Shown here: piece by piece, positions 8,753 to 15,506 of the stretch
How positions within the stretch are numbered: position 1 is the stretch's first letter
How the letters are laid out: the number at the start of each line of letters is the position of its first letter
Origin: Candidatus Sodaliphilus limicaballi
GTDB taxonomy: Bacteria > Bacteroidota > Bacteroidia > Bacteroidales > Muribaculaceae
Length of the DNA stretch: 18,994 bases
Assembly: GCA_018065815.1 (NCBI GenBank)
Contig: JAGHSP010000155.1
Span: 1 to 18,994, forward strand
Direction: 5' to 3'
The notes under the pieces: model-generated
The model's input: the letters and a program-made list of their open reading frames with translations, nothing else
What the model was told of the DNA's origin: nothing
The model's database searches: none
Program-made: the position numbers and the translations under genes

Positions 8753-9739
8753 CTACATTATACGAATACTCTTATGTTTGTTTTTATTTCTTTCTCCCAT
8801 GTTAAGTTTCAGGTTGTATCCCACGAACAGCTCGTGGCTGCCGCTGCTGGCCTTGCGTATGTCGTTGATGGGATAATCATAAGAATAGCTGATGAAGAAA
8901 TTCTTATAATCGGCTCCCAGCAGCAGCGACACCGCGTCGTTGTGCCTGTAAGCGACGCCGCCGCTCAAGAACTTGTTGTAACGCACGCGGGCAGTAGCCT
9001 CGGCCTGAAAGAAGTCAAGATCGGTCTTGACCATCAACGAGGGCTGTAATTCAAATAACGTGTTTTTTACGGGAATATTGCTACCTGCCATGAAATAATA
9101 CTGGCGTTGCACGTTAAATTCATATCTTTTTTCCTCGTCGTTCTCCATTTTGAGCGACACCGTGGGTGCCAGAACGTGGGTCGTTGACAGTCCCACCCAG
9201 AACTTCTTGTGGGTGAACATCACGCCGCCGCTCAGGTCGAAAGTGGTGCCGGTGACGTCGCTGTGCGGTATCGCATCGTCGGCGCTGCTGTGTGCCTCGT
9301 CGCCCTCGGGGAGTATTATCTCTGACCCCTTGAAGGTCTCGTTGATGATGCCAGCCTGCACACCCACGCTGAGCGTTCCGCCCAGCATCTTCTTTTTCCA
9401 CGACAGCTGCGCGCCCGCCTGGAGCGAGCGGAAGAGACCCTCGTTTTCCTGCTGGATTGACACGCCGGTACCCCAGCGACGGCCTATGAGCTTGAAGGGC
9501 ATGTCGGCCAGGGCGATAAACGACATGGGGGCATGCTTGATGCCCACCCACTGCAGGCGGCTGCCCGCATTGATGTGGATATAGTCGATGTTGCCAGTGG
9601 CAGCGGGGTTATAGTAACTGGGCACATTCCAGTACTGGGTGAGCTGCGCGTCGAGCTGGGCGCGCGCCTCGCCGGCTCCCATGACCATGAGCATCACGAG
9701 CGCAAGCAGATACAGGTATGTGCGTTTGTTGTTGTGCAT
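8753..9739 (-). CDS. porP: T9SS outer-membrane protein PorP/SprF family
   Basis: PorP/SprF proteins are outer-membrane beta-barrels of the T9SS. In P. gingivalis PorP is needed for secretion; related SprF proteins help export particular substrates. The 328-residue product has a signal peptide ending near Ala-Arg-Ala-Gln (residue 28). The family's characteristic start of the mature protein follows (LTQYWNVPSYYNPAATGN, then LQWVGIKHAPMSF). The rest is alternating beta-strand sequence ending in a barrel-like strand (HELFVGYNLKLNM), with a short basic tail. It sits directly before porK with a 3-bp gap and 6 bp after porT, so it is clearly in the operon. The order porP-K-L-M-N is the same as in P. 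gingivalis. Confidence 0.95.
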   Translation of the reverse strand: MHNNKRTYLYLLALVMLMVMGAGEARAQLDAQLTQYWNVPSYYNPAATGNIDYIHINAGSRLQWVGIKHAPMSFIALADMPFKLIGRRWGTGVSIQQENEGLFRSLQAGAQLSWKKKMLGGTLSVGVQAGIINETFKGSEIILPEGDEAHSSADDAIPHSDVTGTTFDLSGGVMFTHKKFWVGLSTTHVLAPTVSLKMENDEEKRYEFNVQRQYYFMAGSNIPVKNTLFELQPSLMVKTDLDFFQAEATARVRYNKFLSGGVAYRHNDAVSLLLGADYKNFFISYSYDYPINDIRKASSGSHELFVGYNLKLNMGERNKNKHKSIRIM

Positions 9740-9745
9740 CAGCGT

Positions 9746-10489
9746 TTATTCAAAGTTAAAGGTGACAACCACCATGTTGTTTTGCAATTTATCCACGCTC
9801 TCGGTGAATCGCATCATCTCCGGATTGTCCTGCAAGTCGGGGCGATTCTTCTTGAGCATGTTTTTCAGTCCGAAGCAGAATTTCACCTCGGGACACAGCT
9901 TGAAGAACGGCAGGTAGAAATCGCATCCCATGCCCACCGACAGCATCACGTCCATCTTGCCCAGCTGGTACTGCTCGCTGTGGTCCTTGCTCAAGTCCCA
10001 CACTGGCATCACGCCCGTGGTCACATAGGGGCGCAGGTTGTGGTAGCGCAGCGACGACACCTTGAGGTCAACGGGAGCGACCAGGTAGGTGGCCTTGACA
10101 TTCTGGCGCTGGCGCACATGCATGTTGTCGGGTTCGTCGATGAGAGCCATCGAGTTGCGGAACTGCACCACCTTGTTGCCGAAGTACATGCCCGGAGCCA
10201 CACGCAGGTTGAAATGCTTGCCCAGTCGCCAGTCGGCGAGCACATTGACGCAAAAACCAGGCGAGTGGTTAGGCACATCGGCCCACCACTGCTCACCATC
10301 CTCGGTGATATGACCGTTGTTGGTGATGTTAAGGTCCTGGAAATTAAGGCCCACCGAGAAACCGAAGTGCAGTTTCTTCATGTCGGCATACTGGCGGTTC
10401 AGAATCATGTCATTATCCTGAGCCACAGCTACCAGTGCACAAAGCACCAGCAACATCAAGCATATAATGTGTCGAAAAAAACGTGTCAT
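9746..10489 (-). CDS. porT: T9SS outer-membrane protein, PorT/SprT family
   Basis: PorT is an eight-strand outer-membrane beta-barrel required for T9SS secretion. The 247-residue product has the family's usual length, a signal peptide (cleavage after Ala-Val-Ala-Gln, residue 24), and patterns I associate with PorT/SprT: a mature start LNRQYADMKKLHFGFSVGLN followed by DLNI, a central RLGKHFNLRVAPGMYFGNKVVQF, and a C-terminal barrel strand ending VVVTFNFE. It is the first gene of the block and lies 6 bp before porP. In P. gingivalis porT is at a separate locus from porPKLMN, so its place at the head of this cluster supports the call and is of some interest. A generic porin-family barrel is the main alternative. 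The upstream sequence is AT-rich with TTTGC-like tracts (10525-10538, minus), but no clean promoter match. Confidence 0.8.
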   Translation of the reverse strand: MTRFFRHIICLMLLVLCALVAVAQDNDMILNRQYADMKKLHFGFSVGLNFQDLNITNNGHITEDGEQWWADVPNHSPGFCVNVLADWRLGKHFNLRVAPGMYFGNKVVQFRNSMALIDEPDNMHVRQRQNVKATYLVAPVDLKVSSLRYHNLRPYVTTGVMPVWDLSKDHSEQYQLGKMDVMLSVGMGCDFYLPFFKLCPEVKFCFGLKNMLKKNRPDLQDNPEMMRFTESVDKLQNNMVVVTFNFE

Positions 10490-10594
10490 TGTAAAATTAA
10501 TAACGTATTTTTTCTCAACTTATTGCAAAAAAAGCAAAAAAACAGCGATTTTTCTTTATTTAAGGTGGAGGACGCCGAATAATTTTGACGGGAA

Positions 10595-10725
10595 GTGCGG
10601 CCACCTCGAGGCCGGCTGGGGGGGATGGAGTTCCTTGCCGACGGACTGCGGCCATCGGTTACGATGCAATGTGACGACTTTGTCGTCATGTTATTTGCAA
10701 ACATGGGAAATTTTGCTGGTCGTCC
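10595..10725. repeat. Dispersed structured repeat, copy A
   Basis: This 131-bp copy is followed 14 bp later by copy B, giving a 145-bp tandem spacing. It runs from GTGCGGCC to GGTCGTCC. Compared with B it differs at scattered bases, including the hairpin loop GACGAC-TTT-GTCGTC (TCC in B and C), while the stem is unchanged. A fourth potential hairpin (CATGTT/AACATG) is shared only with B. Open frames crossing it on both strands look accidental. Confidence 0.9.
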
Positions 10726-10739
10726 TGTTTTGCACGTTT

Positions 10740-10869
10740 GTGCGGCCACTTCGAGGCCGGTTGGGGGGAGGGAGTTCCTTGCCGACGGCCTGCGGCCATC
10801 GGTTACGATGCAATGTGACGACTCCGTCGTCATGTTATTTGCAAACATGGGAAATTTTGCTGGTCGTCC
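10740..10869. repeat. Dispersed structured repeat, copy B
   Basis: This is the second unit of the tandem pair, 130 bp, same orientation as A and as copy C at the window start. It contains GGCC/GGCC, CCGACGGCC/GGCCATCGG, GACGAC/GTCGTC and CATGTT/AACATG as successive inverted repeats. No transposase or gene lies next to it. Confidence 0.9.
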
Positions 10870-10944
10870 CACTTTTTCCGTTCTTGCAGACTGGTTTTTG
10901 CCACTTTTTCTGTCAAAAACGGGGTAAAAATCCCACTTTTTCCG
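10868..10944. repeat. Short direct repeat, three copies
   Basis: CCACTTTTTC(C/T)G occurs near 10869, 10901 and 10933, about 32 bp apart, directly after repeat copy B. The units are only about 12 bp and T-rich. The last one forms part of the likely terminator at 10915-10951. Confidence 0.5.
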
Positions 10945-10951
10945 TTTTTTT
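10915..10951 (-). terminator. Probable terminator, Sel1 operon
   Basis: AAAAACGG (10915-10922) pairs with CCGTTTTT (10942-10949). Read on the minus strand, the hairpin lies about 125 bp past the end of the Sel1 gene and ends in a T-run, so it would separate that operon from porT. The stem is symmetric and could work in both directions. The loop is about 19 bases, so the call is moderate. Confidence 0.45.
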
Positions 10952-11004
10952 GTAGCATGAAGATGCGACATTTCTTGCTGAATACTTTGATAGACGAAAT
11001 CATA

Positions 11005-11036
11005 AAATCTGCGTGATCAGCGATTTCTGCGTGAGG
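11005..11036. repeat. Degenerate ATCTGCGTGA-type intergenic repeat
   Basis: AAATCTGCGTGATCAGCG is followed by ATTTCTGCGTGAGG, a degenerate unit of about 11-18 bp. Related strings occur at 15378-15409 and, inverted, at 18964-18994. It lies between the Sel1 gene and its probable terminator. Confidence 0.45.
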
Positions 11037-11077
11037 AAAGTTCCGGGGGATTGGGGATTATTCCGGTTAGAGGATTG

Positions 11078-12865
11078 TTATTTCTTTTTCTTCCAGAGCC
11101 AGAGGGAATGGCTGGAAGATTTGAGTTCGTTGAGTCGCTGTTGTGCCTTTTCATTTCCCTGCTCGGCAGCAAGACGATACCACTTGATGGCTGTGGCTGT
11201 GTTTTTCTCCACGCCATTGCCGCGGAGGTAACATTCTCCCAGCATGAACTGGGCAAGCGCATAATTCTTGTCGGCGGCCTTGCGGAACAGTTTGATTGCT
11301 TGCTGCACATCTTTGCTAACTCCCTTGCCGTCATGATAGAAAGTTGCCAGGCTATACCACGCGTTGACGTCGCCTTGCTCAGCAGCCATGCGCTCGTATT
11401 TCACCGCAAGCTCTTGGTTCTTCTCTATGCCGAATCCGTTCTCGTAGCACCATCCCAAATTGTGCTGTGCCAGTGCAAACCCCTCGGTGGCTGCCTCTCG
11501 GAAATACATGACTGCCTTAACGGGGTCTTTCTTCACGCCCAGGCCGTCCATATAGAACACGCCCATTGCATAAATTGAACTCACCAAGCCTGCTTCGGCC
11601 GCTTGACTGAGCAATTCGAGAGCCTTGCCATAGTCCTGCTTCACGCCGACTCCTTCCTGATAGCATAGCGCAAGGTTGTGTATGGCGTCTATGTGACCCT
11701 GATTGGCGGCCTTGCGATACCAGAACACGGCTTGCTCATAGTCTTGCTCCACGCCGTCGCCGTAGTCATAGCACAGTGCGAGACAATATTGCGCGACGGC
11801 ATAGTCTTGCTCGGCGGCTCGGCTGAACCACGTCGCTGCCAGCTCGAGGTTGTGTTCCACACCCTTACCGTTGTCATAGCATTCGCCTAGCAATGCCTGT
11901 GCCTTGTAGTATCCCTGCTCGGCTGCCTGGCGATACCAAAAGGCCGCCTGGATATTGTCCTGCTCCACGCCTTTGCCTCCATCATAGCACATTGCCAGAT
12001 TGGTCTGTGCCAATGGTTCGCCTTGTTCGGCTGCCTGCCGGTACCAGTACACAGCCTTGGCATAGTCTTGATCCACACCGGTACCCTCTTCATATAGTGC
12101 GCCCAGGTTGACCATGGAAGACAGATATCCCAGTTGGGCCGAACGCTGATAGTACATGGCGGCTTTGCCCGGGTCTTGCGGCACACCCTTGCCTTCTTCA
12201 TGCAGCAGTGCAAGGTTGTACAGGGCAAAACAGCTTCCTTGTCCAGCTGCTTTCTCGTACCAATAAACAGCCTTGGCCAAATCCTCTTCCACGCCGATGC
12301 CGTGCCGGTAGTAACTCGCTAGATTGTTTTGTGCGGCATGGTATCCCAGTTCAGCCGCCCGCCTCATGTGATACACGGCCTTGATGATATCCGGTTCCAC
12401 GCCATCTCCTTCCTCATACGACAGGCCCAAGTTAAACAATGCCACAGGGTGGCCCTGTGCGGCCGCAAGATTCAAGTAGTGGATTTCCTGAATGCTGTCG
12501 GGCAAGATGCCATCGACGCTGTAACACCGCGCCATGCACACCTGGGCATAAGCATCACCGTTGTTTGCGGCAAACTTGAGATGCGGTAAAACCCTCTCAA
12601 GGCATTCGTTCATCTTGTCGTCATCGGCTTCGATGCCATAGCCACCATAGGCATAGCAGCGGCTGATAATGAAGTCGGCATACATGTTGCCACCCGCTGA
12701 GCTCTTCTCGAGCCATTGCACTGCGGCGGCAAAGTCAAAGCCCACACCACCTATTCCCTCATAGTAGCAGTAACCTAGCATGAACTGGGCATAGGCGTCG
12801 CCCCGAGAGGCGTCTTCGGTATAGTTCGCTGCGTTGATGTTGGTAAACGTGTAGTCGGTGTTCAT
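11078..12865 (-). CDS. Sel1-repeat (TPR-like) protein, about 15 repeats
   Basis: This 595-residue protein is built almost entirely from 36-residue Sel1-like repeats: about 15 units plus a half unit from residue 22 to near 580. They follow the pattern A-x2-L-G-x-C-Y-x2-G-x-G-V-x2-D-x3-A-x3-Y-x2-A-A-x-Q-G. Such repeats form alpha-solenoids that bind other proteins; they have no catalytic role of their own. I see no signal peptide or membrane segment, so it is probably cytoplasmic. The tail is Ser-rich and ends in four Lys. Units 2 and 3 are the most divergent. It is the last gene of the glycosyltransferase/acyltransferase operon and its ATG overlaps the acyltransferase stop (TAATG, 12863-12867), which implies translational coupling. 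A scaffold or regulator for the two membrane enzymes is possible, but that is inference from position. Confidence 0.9.
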   Translation of the reverse strand: MNTDYTFTNINAANYTEDASRGDAYAQFMLGYCYYEGIGGVGFDFAAAVQWLEKSSAGGNMYADFIISRCYAYGGYGIEADDDKMNECLERVLPHLKFAANNGDAYAQVCMARCYSVDGILPDSIQEIHYLNLAAAQGHPVALFNLGLSYEEGDGVEPDIIKAVYHMRRAAELGYHAAQNNLASYYRHGIGVEEDLAKAVYWYEKAAGQGSCFALYNLALLHEEGKGVPQDPGKAAMYYQRSAQLGYLSSMVNLGALYEEGTGVDQDYAKAVYWYRQAAEQGEPLAQTNLAMCYDGGKGVEQDNIQAAFWYRQAAEQGYYKAQALLGECYDNGKGVEHNLELAATWFSRAAEQDYAVAQYCLALCYDYGDGVEQDYEQAVFWYRKAANQGHIDAIHNLALCYQEGVGVKQDYGKALELLSQAAEAGLVSSIYAMGVFYMDGLGVKKDPVKAVMYFREAATEGFALAQHNLGWCYENGFGIEKNQELAVKYERMAAEQGDVNAWYSLATFYHDGKGVSKDVQQAIKLFRKAADKNYALAQFMLGECYLRGNGVEKNTATAIKWYRLAAEQGNEKAQQRLNELKSSSHSLWLWKKKK

Positions 12866-13875
12866 TACTTTGAGAATTTCTTAGTGAGGTAGCGTAAAAT
12901 GCTGGCTGCTATCAGGATGAGCGGAAGGGTTATGGGCCAGCTGATGCCGTAGAACTCTGGGTGGCCGAAGTGACCTGCCACGGCAGCAAGGTAGTGGCTG
13001 TAGAAATAAGTGACGGGCAAAGCAAGCAGGTAAACTTCCAGGTTGATGCTTCCCAGCCACCGCATGGGCCAGGTGAGCATCAAGCGTCCCACGAGGCCTT
13101 CGCTGCCATTGAGCAGCACGCTCATTGCCACGATGCACGACACCGGCAACCACCACACGGCGATGTCCTCGCAGCAGTCGAGCCACGGCATGCGTCCCAC
13201 GGCGATGATCACAGCAAGCACAAAGGCAACTACAGCCGCTTCGACCGCATGTGCCCTGGCACGCAGCCACTCGCCCAGACGCTTGTCAAGAGACGGAAGC
13301 GATGCCCCCACAACCATGCCCCACACAAACTCGCCCAGGCGAATTACGGGCAAGAAAAAAAACCAATCGCGCATCTCGACCGACACCACACCCATCACCA
13401 CACAATGTGCAACTAGCAACGACACGGCAATCATCCACTTGCATTTCAAGGACAAGCTCGACATGAGCCTGGACAGCAACGGGTAGCAGGCATAGCACGC
13501 CAGCAGCGCACACAAGAACCATGAGGGTTTGTTGCAGGAGAGGCAGAAGTCTCGCACAGGCACCCATGCTTGCACGAGCAGGGCATTGGCGGGAAGCGTC
13601 CAGTCGGTGACGCAGTCGCCCATGGGCCACTGCATGATCAGCAGCAATGCCAGCACCAGCCAGTGGATGAGATAGATGCGTCGTGCGCGTGGCCACATCC
13701 ACTGCCACCACGAGCATTCCGCCCGCGGATGCCGCATGGCGAGCAGAGCACCACTCATCACGAAGCACAGCGACACGCCCATGTGGGCAGCCTCGCAGAG
13801 TTCCAAAATGGGTGTGTGGTAGAGCACTATAACCACTACCAGCAGCCCGCGCCATGAGGACAAGGTCTTATACAT
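12865..13875 (-). CDS. Membrane acyltransferase, AT3 (OafA/NodX) family
   Basis: AT3 family enzymes move acyl groups, often acetyl or succinyl, onto extracytoplasmic sugars such as those of O-antigens, capsules or peptidoglycan. The 336-residue product is almost all membrane helices (about ten). It carries the family's R-x10-H motif near the start (Arg9 in SWRGLL, His20 in LYHTP), followed by GVSLCFVMSG at 33-42, corresponding to the GVxxFFvlSG signature. The length is normal for the single-domain form. It starts 3 bp after the glycosyltransferase stop and its own stop overlaps the Sel1 start, so it is the middle gene of a tight operon. A joint role with the glycosyltransferase in decorating a surface glycan is likely; the acyl group and acceptor cannot be read from sequence. 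Confidence 0.85.
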   Translation of the reverse strand: MYKTLSSWRGLLVVVIVLYHTPILELCEAAHMGVSLCFVMSGALLAMRHPRAECSWWQWMWPRARRIYLIHWLVLALLLIMQWPMGDCVTDWTLPANALLVQAWVPVRDFCLSCNKPSWFLCALLACYACYPLLSRLMSSLSLKCKWMIAVSLLVAHCVVMGVVSVEMRDWFFFLPVIRLGEFVWGMVVGASLPSLDKRLGEWLRARAHAVEAAVVAFVLAVIIAVGRMPWLDCCEDIAVWWLPVSCIVAMSVLLNGSEGLVGRLMLTWPMRWLGSINLEVYLLALPVTYFYSHYLAAVAGHFGHPEFYGISWPITLPLILIAASILRYLTKKFSK

Positions 13876-13878
13876 GGA

Positions 13879-15060
13879 TCAGCCGTAGAATGAGGTGTAG
13901 TTGCTCTTGCGGTGTCTCACACCCCGCACGCAGTAGATGGCGTTATATAGCGGCCTCCACAGTGTGAACAGCGGCACGGAGAGACGCAGCGGCGGAGCTT
14001 GCAGGAGGCGGCAATTCTTAACAAACGACAACACGGCAGGCACCCAGGTGAGCAGCATCACGAGCAACGCTGCCACCCAAATGGCGGTGTTGAGAGGAGC
14101 CAGGGCAATGGCGCCAGCCACACACCCCAAGCGCAGCCAGTAGCACCAGCTAAACGCACTCTGCACGTAGAATGCCGTGCGGTTCACCATGCGCGAGGTG
14201 AAGTCGCGGCGCAGTTTGAGCAACGCATGGGCACGAGGCAGTTCGGCATAGTACACTGCCAGCTGGCTTTCGGGCGCCAGTTCCACACGGGTGTTGCCCT
14301 GTGAACAGATTTCTTTGAGGAACACATCGTCCTCGCCCCAAATCAGGTCCATGCTGCCGGCAAACCCGCGGGCATCGAAGAAGAGGTGCTTGCGATAGGC
14401 CATGTTGTCACTGGTGCCGCGGTAGGGATTACCCTTGACCGCGCTCACGAGCCACTGCACGCCGGTGGTCACCGTGTCAAACACGCGCATGTGGCGTCCC
14501 AGGTGCTTGTCGTGCTTGTAGCGGTAATGCGAGTAACCCAGCACGATGTCGGTATCGGGAGTGAAGTTGCGCATCATGGTTTTGAGCCACTGGTCGTTAG
14601 TGGGGCGGCAATTAGCGCTCGTGGTGAGCACGATGTCGTGCTTGGCGGCCTTGATGCCTATCATGAGCGCGAGTTTCTTGCGCGAGAGCGAACGAGAGCC
14701 ATAGGGGGCAAACGTGATGTGCAAGTTGGGGAACCTCGATTTCATCTCGCTGAGCATGTCGCTAGTGGCCTCGGCAATGCTATCGACCACCACGATCACC
14801 TCGACCTCGGGGTATTCCTGGTGCAGCACCAGCGGCAAGAAGCGGTCGAGCTGGTGGGTCTCGTTCATCGCATCCACGACAATCGACACCGGCGGCAGCT
14901 CGTCGATGTAGTCACGCTCCTGCTCGGTGCGCTCGACAAACCTCGACAGCACACGGGTGCGGCTCCACTGCCACAACACATATATAATGGATAGCACAAC
15001 TGCCGCGCCAAGCAACAGCCACACGTAAAGATGTAAATTCAGGTCAAAAACGAAATTCAT
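13879..15060 (-). CDS. Membrane-bound family 2 glycosyltransferase
   Basis: The 393-residue protein has an N-terminal membrane helix (about 11-31), a cytoplasmic GT-A domain (about 56-290) and two or three C-terminal helices (about 300-375), the layout of processive or lipid-sugar GT2 enzymes. Visible motifs are PPVSIVVDAMNE (56-67), VIVVVDSIAE with Asp93, NMAYRKHLFF (219-228) and GEDDVFLKE (242-250) with the likely catalytic acidic pair. The usual metal-binding DxD is replaced by Ser-Ala-Asn at 148-150 (LTTSANCRP). This may be a subfamily variant or may mean altered metal binding. It is the first gene of the operon, with a promoter at 15083-15091, and is followed after 3 bp by an acyltransferase, which points to envelope polysaccharide or glycolipid synthesis. 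Sugar donor and acceptor are unknown. Confidence 0.85.
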   Translation of the reverse strand: MNFVFDLNLHLYVWLLLGAAVVLSIIYVLWQWSRTRVLSRFVERTEQERDYIDELPPVSIVVDAMNETHQLDRFLPLVLHQEYPEVEVIVVVDSIAEATSDMLSEMKSRFPNLHITFAPYGSRSLSRKKLALMIGIKAAKHDIVLTTSANCRPTNDQWLKTMMRNFTPDTDIVLGYSHYRYKHDKHLGRHMRVFDTVTTGVQWLVSAVKGNPYRGTSDNMAYRKHLFFDARGFAGSMDLIWGEDDVFLKEICSQGNTRVELAPESQLAVYYAELPRAHALLKLRRDFTSRMVNRTAFYVQSAFSWCYWLRLGCVAGAIALAPLNTAIWVAALLVMLLTWVPAVLSFVKNCRLLQAPPLRLSVPLFTLWRPLYNAIYCVRGVRHRKSNYTSFYG

Positions 15061-15082
15061 TAGTTTAGATGTTATTCAAACT

Positions 15083-15114
15083 GCAAAATTACTGATTTTT
15101 GACGAAAAACGAAA
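15083..15114 (-). promoter_or_regulatory. Promoter of the glycosyltransferase operon
   Basis: On the minus strand TAATTTTGC (15083-15091) matches the Bacteroidota -7 consensus TAnnTTTGC. A CTTTCG string (15109-15114) takes the place of the -33 TTTG; the same CGTCTTTCGT string precedes the dusB promoter. The transcript would start near 15078, leaving a leader of about 18 nt. Confidence 0.65.
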
Positions 15115-15162
15115 GACGAAAAACAGATTTTTCTTGTTTCTGTCTAATCTCACTATCTCCCT

Positions 15163-15447
15163 CTATCTCCCACAGAGAGGCACAGAGATTTTTTACTGAA
15201 AGAAATTATTCGAAATTAGAAGAAATTTTGTTAATTTTTAGTTGATTTCAAGCGAAGCGCCTTTTCTCTTGGGTTGTATTTAGGTGGTGGCGCTGCGCTT
15301 GAAATACACTGAAAATAAGCTGAAAATATAAAAATCTGTTTTTTTCAGTTAAATCTGCAATCTGCTGATATTTTTTTCGTGAGTTCTGTGAGATCTGCGC
15401 GGGGAGTCTGCAAAAAAATCTCTGTGACCTCTGTGTGTGGGAGATAG
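15163..15447. repeat. Nested inverted-repeat element between divergent promoters
   Basis: The outer arms are 15163-15194 (CTATCTCCCACA ... CACAGAGATTTTTT) and 15412-15447, whose complement reads CTATCTCCCACA ... CACAGAGATTTTTTT. They differ mainly by a few inserted bases in the middle. Inside lies a second inverted repeat: ATTTCAAGCGAAGCGCC (15245-15261) against GGCGCTGCGCTTGAAAT (15289-15305), 17 bp with one mismatch and a 27-base loop. A weaker match extends this outward to about 15235 and 15312. Both flanking promoters lie just outside the outer arms. No open frame of note is inside. The form resembles a MITE-like insertion, but no target-site duplication was identified. Confidence 0.6.
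15378..15409. repeat. Degenerate TCTGTGAGATCTGCG-type intergenic repeat
   Basis: The string CGTGAGTTCTGTGAGATC, then TGCGCGGGGAGTC, closely matches the complement of 18964-18994 (TCGGTGAGATCCGCGCGGGG then AGTC) and resembles 11005-11036. It lies inside the larger inverted-repeat element. Confidence 0.5.
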
Positions 15448-15457
15448 AAGAAACTGG

Positions 15458-15490
15458 TTTGGTATAACCGAAGAAAACTTGTATCTTTGC
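15458..15490 (+). promoter_or_regulatory. Promoter of the PAP2 gene
   Basis: TTTG (15458-15461) and TATCTTTGC (15482-15490) are separated by 20 bp, a full match to the Bacteroidota -33/-7 promoter. Transcription should start near 15495, giving a leader of only about 12 nt to the first ATG at 15507. Confidence 0.8.
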
Positions 15491-15506
15491 AGTGAGATTT
15501 TAAGAC

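Noticed and set aside
10868..10944. CRISPR-like array of three spaced T-rich units
   Set aside because: The units are only about 12 bp, spacers are low-complexity and share sequence, and no cas gene is present.
10467..10971. Open frames on both strands (about 160 residues each) across the tandem repeats
   Set aside because: Both frames simply translate the two repeat units and repeat the same peptide twice. They arise from lack of stops in GC-rich hairpin sequence. Copy C at the window start does not keep such a frame.
13286..13855. 189-residue minus-strand open frame overlapping the acyltransferase
   Set aside because: It is another frame of the same DNA. The overlapped acyltransferase has the R-x10-H motif, membrane helices and operon spacing.
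15163..15447. Nested inverted repeat as a complete insertion sequence
   Set aside because: No transposase frame fits inside 285 bp, so at most it is a non-autonomous element.
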